Positions 52,370-60,928 of a stretch of DNA of 64,000 nt are shown here, piece by piece. The position numbers and the translations under genes were made by a program. Each line of letters begins with the position of its first letter. The first letter of the stretch is position 1. The notes below the pieces were generated by a model that saw only the letters and a list, made by a program, of their open reading frames with translations, ran no database searches and was not told the origin of the DNA. The stretch is from WRGA01 sp031553395 (lineage in GTDB: Bacteria; Bacteroidota; Bacteroidia; Bacteroidales; WRGA01), in NCBI GenBank assembly GCA_031553395.1, contig JAVBLR010000008.1, positions 62,001 to 126,000 on the forward strand, in the 5' to 3' direction.

Positions 52370-55300
52370 ATGAATAACCATAAACTTATACTTCTTGTCA
52401 TTTTTTGTTTGTGTTCGAAAAACATTTCGGGGCAAACGACCTGTTACTTCGAACATTACTCCACCGAAGACGGGCTTCCTCAATTTACCGTTACAGACAT
52501 GCTGCAAGACCGGAAGGGATTTATGTGGTTTGCCACATGGGACGGTTTTTCGAAATTCGACGGATATACTTTCCGCAACTTTAAAGTGAGAGGCGAAGAC
52601 ACTTATCAGATGGAGAGTAATCGCATTCAGCACATTTACGAAGACAAATACGGAAATATCTGGTTGCACTCGTATGATGACAAAGCTCATTGCTTTAATC
52701 CGTATACCGAAACCTTTAAAGGATTGAAATCATTCAAAGAATATCAAAACCTTCCGTTCAAACTATCCGAAATCAAACCCTGTCCGTCGGGAAAAGTTTG
52801 GTTGTTGTCCGAAAAAAACGGATGTATTTGCATCACCGATTCCGCGTTTTCCGTTCAAATATACAATTCGGAATCCGGCAGGTTGAAAGGCAACATCGTT
52901 TACCGGGTATTCGAAGATCAAAAAGGAAATTCCTGGATCCTTACCGACAACGGACTGAGTTTTGTTCGAAACGGACAATATAACTCCGACTCATTCTTTT
53001 TTAAAAATAAGCCGGACGACAGCGCACAAAGTTTTTTCTCGGCCGAAGAATTTGACGACGAAATCTGGTTCGGTTCGAATAACGGGAAAATCCGGAAATA
53101 CTCGAAATTGACCGGAAAATTCACCCTTCTCTCCGTACCTTCGAAGTCGAATATCGGAAGCTTTCAAAAGATATCCGACAAGGAAATCCTGATTACCACA
53201 TCCGGCGACGGATTTTTCGTCTATGATCTCCGCGACCAAAGCTTCCGCCATTACAATACGGCATCGGTAAACGAACTGAAAAGCGATAAGATCAGAGCGC
53301 TTTTTTTCGACGAAAAAAAACAATTCTGGTTCGAAACCGACGGACCGGGCATCTACCGCTTTGATCCCGAAACGGGAAAAGTAACTTATTATCTCGTCAA
53401 AATAAATGATCCGGCTGTTGCCGCCATTCCTCCCGCTTCCGATATCTTGGAAGACATTCACGGACGAATTTGGGTACAACCCCGCGGTGGCGGTTTTTCG
53501 CTTTACAACGAAAAGAAAGATCGCCTGGAGCCTTTCTACAACGAAGAATCGTCGCCTTATTGGCGTTTTTCCAATATCTTGCATTCTCTTTTTTCGGATA
53601 AACAGGGGAATCTTTGGTTTTGCACAAGGTCGCACGGATTGGAAAAAGTCGTTTTCGGGAACAATGATTTTAAAACGATCCGCATCAATCCCGATATCCG
53701 ATCTTCGGTCGCGAATGACGTAAGGGCTGTTCTGCAGGATAATGACAAGCGGTTGTGGGTGGCAACGAAAGACCGAACCTTGACCATTTACGACGAACGA
53801 TACAACCGCATCGGTAATTTTTCCGAAATCGGAGAAATTACCCGGGATCATGTTTTTTCGGGAATCGTTTACAGCATGATGCAGGACGGCGAAGGCAATA
53901 TCTGGTTGGGAACCAGAACCAACGGATTATTTAAAGTGAAAAAGACAACGGATCCTTTTCGTTACGATGTGGAACACTTTAAAAAAGATCCGAATGATAT
54001 TTACAGCCTCAGTGAAAATGTCGTGTACAGTATTTTTCAAGATTCGAAAAAGAATATTTGGATCGGCACTTACGGCGGCGGACTTAATTTAGTTAAAACG
54101 GATAAGGACGGAAAAACAACTTTTATCAATCACCGGAACGACCTTAAAAATTATCCGCTCAAAACCGGATATCGGATTCGTTACATTTCGGAAAATAAAT
54201 ACGGAAACATCTGTGTGGGAACAACAACCGGGTTGATCATGTTTTCGTCGTTCTTTTCGCGTCCGGATGATATTTCGTTCAAACAGTACACCCGCATTCC
54301 GGGAGACAAAGAGAGTTTGGGCAACAACGATGTGCACGGAATATGCAGTACAAGCAAAGGCGAAATGTTTCTTGCGACTTTCGGCGGCGGATTGAATAAA
54401 GTCGTCAAGTTCGATTCGAACGGATTTCCGTTGAAATTTAAATCATATACGATGCAGGATGGTTTGCCGACCGATGTTTGCCTGGCAATTTTGGAAGATG
54501 AAACCGGAAAATTGTGGATCAGTATGGAGAACAGTCTTTCCAAGTTCGATCCCGAAAGAGAAGAGTTTGAAACCTTTGCGGAGATTAAGCGATTGATGTC
54601 GACCGGCAGTTTCTCCGAAGCTTCGGCTTGCAGGCTTCAAAACAACGATCTGGTTTTCGGATTTTCAAACGGCATGCTGCATTTTTCACCCGAAGACATC
54701 AAGCACGGTAACTTCAAACCTTACATCGCGTTGTCGGATTTCCGCATCCACAACCGACGGGTACTTATCGGCGAAAAGAGTTCTCCGTTGAAAAAAAATA
54801 TCGACGATACGGACAACCTGGTTCTTTCCCGCGATCAAAATTCATTCAGCATCGAATATGCCGCGCTCGATTTTGTTTCGACGGACAATATTTTATATGC
54901 TTACCGACTCGAAGGATTCGACAACGATTGGGTATATGTGCAAAAAAAGAGGGTCGCGGTTTATACGAACATTCCGAAAGGCGATTATATTTTCAGAGTG
55001 AAATCGACCAACAGCGAAGGCGTATGGGTTGAAAACGAACGGGTTCTTCCGGTTAAAATACTGCCGTCGTTTTGGGAAACACCTTGGGCGGTGATTCTTT
55101 ACGTGCTGGTTTCAATCTGCATCATTTATCTCACAATCCGCATTTTATTCTCGTTCTATCGTTTACGGAAAAATGTGGAAATGGAGAAATATCTGTCGGA
55201 AATGAAATTGCGCTTCTTCACCGATATTTCACACGAGATTCGTACTCCGCTGACCATGATATCAGCTCCCGTGGAGTATTTGCTGAACGACGGCGAGATT

Positions 55301-56746
55301 CCCGAAAGAGCGAAAGGACACCTGAATTCGATTTCCCGAAACACCAATCGCATGTTGAGGCTTGTCAATCAAATTCTCGATTTCAGAAAAATACAACAAT
55401 CCGATTTGAAAGTACGGGAAATCGATCCGGGACCAGTTATCGAAAACGTTTGCCGTAATTTTGATGAAGTTGCCCGAAAAAACAACATTCAATATCAATT
55501 CATTAATCGGGCAAAAGATGTAAAAATATGGGTTGCTCCCGATCTGCTTGAAATGATCGTAACCAACTTGCTGTCCAATGCATTCAAATACACTCCCGAA
55601 GAAAGAGCGATTACGGTGACGGCAACAGACAACGAGAAACAAGTTGCAATAGAAGTAAAAGACGAAGGAATCGGCATTTCAAAAGACATACAAAAAAATC
55701 TATTTACGCGTTTTGCCTCGTTTAACGAAGACAAATCGAAACCGAGTACGGGAATCGGACTTTCGATCGTAAAAGACCTGGTGGAAAAACATGCGGGAAA
55801 GATTTCGGTGGAAAGCGAACCCGGGAAAGGAAGTGTTTTTACCGTTTATTTCATGAAAGGAACGGAGCATTTCGACAAAAACGTCGAATTTGTGAAAAAC
55901 GATCAAGCTGAAAGTTTTCTGATACAAGACGATATTGCCGGTCTCGATTCCGTTGCGGGGAACAAGGATAAAGATCATTCGATTCTGATCATTGAGGATA
56001 ATCCGGAATTAAGAACATTTATCCGGACGATCCTCGAAAACGATTATAACGTCATTGAAGCCGATAACGGAATCGACGGATTGGAGAAAGCCGAGAAAGA
56101 AACGCCCGATTTTATCGTCAGTGACATCATGATGCCTTATATGGACGGAATAGAATTGTTGCAGCGGTTGAAAAGCAACATCAACACAAGCCATATTCCC
56201 GTTATCCTTTTAACTGCCAAAACCGCTATCGAAAATAAGCTGGAGGGGTTGATACACGGCGCAGATGATTACATAACCAAACCTTTCAGCGTTCAATATT
56301 TTCGTGCACGAATAGGTAACTTGTTGGAACAACGAAAACGATTGCAGGAAGCTTTTCGTTCCCGATTGAGCTTGCCCGAAAAACCGGATTCCGCTTCCGG
56401 AGAATTATTACCTCCCGCATCTCAGGAAGAAATATTCATAAACAAAGTTATCGAAATCATCGAAAAGCATCTTGATGAAAGCGAATTTACGATTGATGAC
56501 CTGAGTGCAAGTATCGGTATGAGCCGTTCGGTATTCTTCAATAAAATAAAAAGTCTGACGGGCCTTTCTTCGTTTGATTTCATTCGCGACGTCAAATTGA
56601 AAAAAGCAGCTCAATTATTATCTTCCGGTGAGTATATGGTGAAAGAAGTATCCTTTATGATAGGGATTTCGGATACCAAACATTTCGGCAAGATCTTCAA
56701 GGCAAAATATGGAGTAACTCCGCAGGAATATAAAAAAATGAATTGA
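52370..56746 (+). CDS. Hybrid two-component regulator (HTCS) of the pectin block
   Basis: This 1458-residue one-protein signalling system has a signal peptide (LILLVIFCLCSKNISGQ) and two Reg_prop propellers (GFMWFATWDGFSKFDGYTF, GNIWLGTRTNGLFKV, NIWIGTYGGGLNLV). A Y_Y_Y domain (YAYRLEGFDNDWVYV), one membrane helix (WAVILYVLVSICIIYLTIRI), and a kinase with His955 in ISHEIRTP follow. The receiver has Asp1252 in VSDIMMPYMDG, and the protein ends with an AraC-type DNA-binding domain. It probably senses pectin oligosaccharides and activates the convergent PL9/PL1 genes. It is more GC-rich than the genes before 51.5 kb. The ATG at 52370 begins the signal peptide; a TTG 15 bp upstream is unlikely. 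Confidence 0.94.
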   Translation: MNNHKLILLVIFCLCSKNISGQTTCYFEHYSTEDGLPQFTVTDMLQDRKGFMWFATWDGFSKFDGYTFRNFKVRGEDTYQMESNRIQHIYEDKYGNIWLHSYDDKAHCFNPYTETFKGLKSFKEYQNLPFKLSEIKPCPSGKVWLLSEKNGCICITDSAFSVQIYNSESGRLKGNIVYRVFEDQKGNSWILTDNGLSFVRNGQYNSDSFFFKNKPDDSAQSFFSAEEFDDEIWFGSNNGKIRKYSKLTGKFTLLSVPSKSNIGSFQKISDKEILITTSGDGFFVYDLRDQSFRHYNTASVNELKSDKIRALFFDEKKQFWFETDGPGIYRFDPETGKVTYYLVKINDPAVAAIPPASDILEDIHGRIWVQPRGGGFSLYNEKKDRLEPFYNEESSPYWRFSNILHSLFSDKQGNLWFCTRSHGLEKVVFGNNDFKTIRINPDIRSSVANDVRAVLQDNDKRLWVATKDRTLTIYDERYNRIGNFSEIGEITRDHVFSGIVYSMMQDGEGNIWLGTRTNGLFKVKKTTDPFRYDVEHFKKDPNDIYSLSENVVYSIFQDSKKNIWIGTYGGGLNLVKTDKDGKTTFINHRNDLKNYPLKTGYRIRYISENKYGNICVGTTTGLIMFSSFFSRPDDISFKQYTRIPGDKESLGNNDVHGICSTSKGEMFLATFGGGLNKVVKFDSNGFPLKFKSYTMQDGLPTDVCLAILEDETGKLWISMENSLSKFDPEREEFETFAEIKRLMSTGSFSEASACRLQNNDLVFGFSNGMLHFSPEDIKHGNFKPYIALSDFRIHNRRVLIGEKSSPLKKNIDDTDNLVLSRDQNSFSIEYAALDFVSTDNILYAYRLEGFDNDWVYVQKKRVAVYTNIPKGDYIFRVKSTNSEGVWVENERVLPVKILPSFWETPWAVILYVLVSICIIYLTIRILFSFYRLRKNVEMEKYLSEMKLRFFTDISHEIRTPLTMISAPVEYLLNDGEIPERAKGHLNSISRNTNRMLRLVNQILDFRKIQQSDLKVREIDPGPVIENVCRNFDEVARKNNIQYQFINRAKDVKIWVAPDLLEMIVTNLLSNAFKYTPEERAITVTATDNEKQVAIEVKDEGIGISKDIQKNLFTRFASFNEDKSKPSTGIGLSIVKDLVEKHAGKISVESEPGKGSVFTVYFMKGTEHFDKNVEFVKNDQAESFLIQDDIAGLDSVAGNKDKDHSILIIEDNPELRTFIRTILENDYNVIEADNGIDGLEKAEKETPDFIVSDIMMPYMDGIELLQRLKSNINTSHIPVILLTAKTAIENKLEGLIHGADDYITKPFSVQYFRARIGNLLEQRKRLQEAFRSRLSLPEKPDSASGELLPPASQEEIFINKVIEIIEKHLDESEFTIDDLSASIGMSRSVFFNKIKSLTGLSSFDFIRDVKLKKAAQLLSSGEYMVKEVSFMIGISDTKHFGKIFKAKYGVTPQEYKKMN

Positions 56747-56812
56747 TGTATTAATAAGCCAATGAGCCAATGATATTTCTTCTTATCATTGGCTCATTGG
56801 CTTATTAATACA
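56747..56812. terminator. Perfect 29-bp palindrome, bidirectional terminator between convergent genes
   Basis: The arm 56747-56775 (TGTATTAATAAGCCAATGAG and on) is the exact reverse complement of 56784-56812, with an 8-nt loop. Each arm contains the word GCCAATGA twice. It starts directly after the HTCS stop and ends eight bases before the PL9 stop. Confidence 0.85.
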
Positions 56813-56820
56813 TTAGTTTA

Positions 56821-59800
56821 TTATCTTACGATTAATTTTGAACTGAATTTTTGTCCCGACTCTTCACTGATGTGAACAATGTAAAGTCCGGATTTCAAAT
56901 TTCCGCGTTCGACTGTCGTCGTATTTCCGGTGAACGGTTTTCGGTAGATTTCTTTTCCGCTCAAATCGACAATGCGCAGGGAACACTTGTTTTCACTTGA
57001 AACACCCGGAATTTCAACCGTAAATCGAGTGGTTACCGGTTGCGGATAGATAGATATTCCGTTCATTGATTTATCTCCGGAATCGTAAACTTCGTCTATA
57101 TCTGTTGCAGCAGCCGCTTCAAAGCATCCCAAATCGGGTTTTGATCCGTTAAAGAATATTCCTTCCGTGATTGTTCCGGTATCGATCAGTTTCGAGTTTC
57201 CGGGTTTGATCTGCATGAAATTCACATCCGGTAAACTGCCGTCGGCTTTTCTCGGACCGAAAACACCGGTTGTATCAACCGTTACGTAATCCGATGCGGA
57301 AGTCATAAAATCACAGGTAATCCTTTCTCCGCCGACCAATTGACAAGGAGCATACGCCGATTTGTCGGCATCCAGTCCGTCGCATACGGCAACACTGTTG
57401 ATCAATGTCAGCTTTTTGCCCGGAGCCAATACCGTGCCGTCGATTTTATAGGTATAATGATTTTTGTTGGCAAGGTATTTACTCGAATATCCGGTGCAAT
57501 TGATCAATGTCATGCTTCCCACATTGTGATTTTGGTCAAAGCCTTTCATCAGGTTGTTGAACGCCAAACAACGTTTCATGATCACATTGTGCCGTTTATC
57601 GTATGTACCGCTGCCGCCCAACTTGAATCCGTTGCCGTTTCCTTTGGTTTCTTTTCCGTCTTTCCAAAAGCCGTTGTTAAAAGCCCAGCAGTTTTCCATA
57701 ACAGTCAACATATCATCGGGGAATCCTCCGGCAGAAGTTTCCGCCAAAATACCGTCCCATCCGTCGTCGGAATTGTTCCATGCGCGGCAACCGTAGAAGT
57801 AATTTCCTGTTCCCACCGTTAATTTCGGAGCAAATCCGTCGGCATTTCCGTCTTCCGGATCGCGGTTGTAATAGGAATCACAGTTGATGATCCGGTTGTT
57901 TTCGGCCAAATTCTTCAGTTGCAATCCCGTATCCTTGTTTTCAAAGAAAGAACAGAATTCGACAATATTATGATGAGCTTCATCCGTTCTGTCTTTCACA
58001 TCGACGTATGTACCGCCCGAAGGTTTGTTGCGCTCGATCAACATGCCGTTGTCGCCCGCGCCTTTGATATCCAGTCCGTAAAAATGCCAGTAGCTACCCG
58101 AAACCCGTATGCCTTGATTGGAGCCGTCCAACGGCATGGCCGAGAAATCGAGCAACGCGCGTTTTCCTTTTTCGGCAAACAAACAAATCGTACCGCCGGC
58201 GGCTTCTCCGATTTTATCGGCATTGATTCGCACAGAATAGTGATACGTACCGCCTTTCATGTAAATTGTATCGCCGGGCGTAACCAAATCGATTGCTTTT
58301 TGCACCGAAAAGAACGGTTTTTCGAATGATCCGTCACCGGTAAGGTCATTGCCGTCGGGAGCCGCATAATAAACGGTTGAAGAAGCTGTGGTAAACGATA
58401 TTTCATTTCCGTATACGGTTCCGACACTGTTTGTCGCATACGCGCGAACATAATACACGGCAGCGCTTTTTAAGTTACCCATCACATTTGTAAATGCACC
58501 CAAAGCATTTTCACCGGAAGTTTTCAGATCATCAATCGTAGGCATTCCTGTCTCATTCCAACATAATCCGCTTATTGTCGGCGCATTTCCGTTGTCGGTG
58601 ATTGTTCCGCTTCCCGTTGCTTTGTAAGAGAGAACAGATGTTACATCAGATGTCGTAACTGCCGGAAGTCTAACGCTTCCCGTCGTCAATGTTTCGATGT
58701 TTCCGTATCCGACTCCCGCCTCATTGACAGCGTATGCCCGGTAGTAATATCGAGTTTCCGGTGTCAGGTTCGTCAATATAGATTGGAATGTATCGAAATC
58801 GTCATTATCCGTTGTTTTGTTGTCCTGCATGGTCGGATTACCGCCGGTATTCCAACAAACACCCCGTTCCGTAACGGGCGCTCCTCCTCCATCGATGATC
58901 GTTCCTCCGCTTATCGCGGTTTCTCCCGTAATGTCTGATGCCGCAACGGTGGTTATGACGGGAATCGTTGCCGGTTCTGTCGTAAACGTTACAATTTCTC
59001 CGTATCCCGTTCCTGCTCTGCTTCTCGCGTATGCTCTCAAATAAATTTTCTTACCGGCCGGTAATCCCGACAATTCACTTGAAAAACTTCCACTTCCCGA
59101 ACCGTTTATCGTTGCATGGTCGGCAATGAGAGGTACGGCCTCGAGGCTCCAACAAACTCCTCTTTCAACCACAGTCTTGGTTCCTTCCGACGTTACTTCA
59201 CCTCCCGATAATGCCGTATTCTTGGCAATATTCGTAACAATTGATGTCTTAACGGTTGGTACCGTTCCCGAAGGAAATACCGTAACGGTTATATTATCAA
59301 TATCGGCATCACCTCCGCTTTCGTTGGCAATCTTTATTCTGTTCGCCGTCGAACTATTTACCGATATAACATTGGAAGCGTCTTTTACTGTTTTTACCGT
59401 TTTCAATAATGTCCAGGCTGTTCCTCCGTTTGTTGACGTATAAATTGTCAGTTCACGATCGCCGCGTCCTTCATCAAAAGAAACATCGGTCACTCCGTCT
59501 TCGAGAACGGGTGTAATCACATACGAACCGTTTTTTACCAATCGGAGATTATACGGCGAACCGTCACGGATATACGACGGATTCGAGCCCTTATAAGCTC
59601 CTTTGTAAATCCATGTGCCTTGTCCGGGAACTGTTATTTCGAGATCGGATGAAGGATTTGTTCCGGGGAACTGACTTGTATCGTCAAACGGTTGCATCCA
59701 ATAAGCCAACGGAGCGTCGGAAGAGCGAGTCGTAAACATAACTTCTTCACCGTAATTCACTCCGAATGTCGTGGTTGCGTATGCTTTGAAGTAATACGTC

Positions 59801-60570
59801 GTTCCGGGTGTCAATCCTTCAATCAACGCCGTGAAATTACCGGTTGTTCCGGCAAATTCGACGTTATTCGAAAAAACATCGGGCATTCCGGTTGTATTGT
59901 AACATATGCCGTAGTTTGATATGGTCGCGCTTCCGTCGGAAACGATCGTTCCTCCGGCTAAAGCGGTGGTTTGCGTAATATCGGTCACATCGGTGCTTGT
60001 CACCGTAATTCCTTTGGCTCCGGCACTCGTCATTTTAACATTATCAATGTAGACTCCTCCGTTTGAATTGGTGGAAAAACTGATATACCTGACATCGGGA
60101 TCGTTAATGACGACTTTCCGTTCCGTCCATTCGCCGGGAACCGAAAAGGATTCGATCGGGGCACTCCATGTCACTTTATCGACAGATGTGGATATGGTAA
60201 TTGTTCGCCCTCCACCCGCAGGTTTGTTCGCATGATAGGTAAGAACTCCGACTCCGTAATCAAGCTTCGGAGAAATAAGCGCGTTCGTTTTGGTGGCGAT
60301 AATCAAACTGTAAACGCCATCTTGAGCGTATGCATTCGTTTGAATATTGCTTTTGGCCGTCGTCCATATTCCCGTTGAGGAAACAATAGGATTGGATGTG
60401 TTTGACGCCGTTGCCCATTCCGCTCCTTCGAAACTTTCCGGCTCATACGTATAGGATTGAGCAACGGATTGAAGCGAAAACAACAGTGAAAGAAGAAAAG
60501 ACACCGGTAAAAATCTCCTGTAAAAGCAAGATCTGCCGATTGCATTTTTTGTTTTTAAAACTGTTTTCAT
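56821..60570 (-). CDS. Secreted PL9 pectate lyase with FN3-like repeats and a T9SS tail
   Basis: This 1249-residue protein has a signal peptide (FLPVSFLLSLLFSLQSVAQS). A jelly-roll-like domain (about 33-180), several FN3-like repeats (ERGVCWNTGGNP and TYYFKAYATTTFGVNYGEEV type) and a second jelly-roll (about 285-440) follow. The PL9 beta-helix (about 810-1130) has calcium Asp911 in GNADGFAPK and the Asp trio in NSDDGWD at +24, +25 and +28, exactly the spacing of Dickeya Pel9A. Catalytic-type Lys983 lies in GNGFKLGG. A Por tail (ISIYPQPVTTRFTVEI) ends it. PL9 enzymes cut polygalacturonate by beta-elimination. The start at 60570 is the ATG just before the signal peptide; the longer frame to 60702 runs into a palindromic region. 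Confidence 0.9.
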   Translation of the reverse strand: MKTVLKTKNAIGRSCFYRRFLPVSFLLSLLFSLQSVAQSYTYEPESFEGAEWATASNTSNPIVSSTGIWTTAKSNIQTNAYAQDGVYSLIIATKTNALISPKLDYGVGVLTYHANKPAGGGRTITISTSVDKVTWSAPIESFSVPGEWTERKVVINDPDVRYISFSTNSNGGVYIDNVKMTSAGAKGITVTSTDVTDITQTTALAGGTIVSDGSATISNYGICYNTTGMPDVFSNNVEFAGTTGNFTALIEGLTPGTTYYFKAYATTTFGVNYGEEVMFTTRSSDAPLAYWMQPFDDTSQFPGTNPSSDLEITVPGQGTWIYKGAYKGSNPSYIRDGSPYNLRLVKNGSYVITPVLEDGVTDVSFDEGRGDRELTIYTSTNGGTAWTLLKTVKTVKDASNVISVNSSTANRIKIANESGGDADIDNITVTVFPSGTVPTVKTSIVTNIAKNTALSGGEVTSEGTKTVVERGVCWSLEAVPLIADHATINGSGSGSFSSELSGLPAGKKIYLRAYARSRAGTGYGEIVTFTTEPATIPVITTVAASDITGETAISGGTIIDGGGAPVTERGVCWNTGGNPTMQDNKTTDNDDFDTFQSILTNLTPETRYYYRAYAVNEAGVGYGNIETLTTGSVRLPAVTTSDVTSVLSYKATGSGTITDNGNAPTISGLCWNETGMPTIDDLKTSGENALGAFTNVMGNLKSAAVYYVRAYATNSVGTVYGNEISFTTASSTVYYAAPDGNDLTGDGSFEKPFFSVQKAIDLVTPGDTIYMKGGTYHYSVRINADKIGEAAGGTICLFAEKGKRALLDFSAMPLDGSNQGIRVSGSYWHFYGLDIKGAGDNGMLIERNKPSGGTYVDVKDRTDEAHHNIVEFCSFFENKDTGLQLKNLAENNRIINCDSYYNRDPEDGNADGFAPKLTVGTGNYFYGCRAWNNSDDGWDGILAETSAGGFPDDMLTVMENCWAFNNGFWKDGKETKGNGNGFKLGGSGTYDKRHNVIMKRCLAFNNLMKGFDQNHNVGSMTLINCTGYSSKYLANKNHYTYKIDGTVLAPGKKLTLINSVAVCDGLDADKSAYAPCQLVGGERITCDFMTSASDYVTVDTTGVFGPRKADGSLPDVNFMQIKPGNSKLIDTGTITEGIFFNGSKPDLGCFEAAAATDIDEVYDSGDKSMNGISIYPQPVTTRFTVEIPGVSSENKCSLRIVDLSGKEIYRKPFTGNTTTVERGNLKSGLYIVHISEESGQKFSSKLIVR

Positions 60571-60626
60571 ATTATAAATTTTATGATTATATGCAAGATC
60601 GTTTATTTCGGAATAGTCCGTTATGA

Positions 60627-60926
60627 GTATTTTCTCACGGATTATTATTTTTTGATTTGCTTCGCAAATGTTTTTTCCACAAATACTATTGACTGAAGTC
60701 AATCTTTAAGATTTCTCACAGATTGCACAAATTGCACAGATTTTTTAATTGATGTAAGTCAATGCATCTGTGTGAATTAAAAAAAGATAATCACCGGATA
60801 ATGATATGTTTGCTATGCTATATATTTTACCCGATTATTCAAATCTGTGCAATTTGTGCAATCTGTGAGAAATAACTCTATTTTGACGAAGTCAAAATAT
60901 TCAAAGAATCATCCGTGAGAAATATT
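60627..60926. repeat. Nested palindromic element between the two pectate lyase genes
   Basis: The arm 60711-60743 is the perfect 33-bp reverse complement of 60841-60873 and contains ATTGCACA twice. Outside it, TTCTCACGGATTATT (about 60633) is answered by AATCATCCGTGAGAA (about 60906). Three small hairpins of the GAC-nnn-GTC type (TTGACTGAAGTCAA, TTGATGTAAGTCAA, TTTTGACGAAGTCAAAA) and TTTGCTTCGCAAA lie within. The 358-bp gap contains no gene. Confidence 0.75.
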
Positions 60927-60928
60927 AC

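Noticed and set aside
52991..53851. 286-residue minus-strand frame
   Set aside because: It lies wholly inside the HTCS propeller region, whose GC-richer codons leave the opposite strand open; no signal peptide, domain or promoter supports it.
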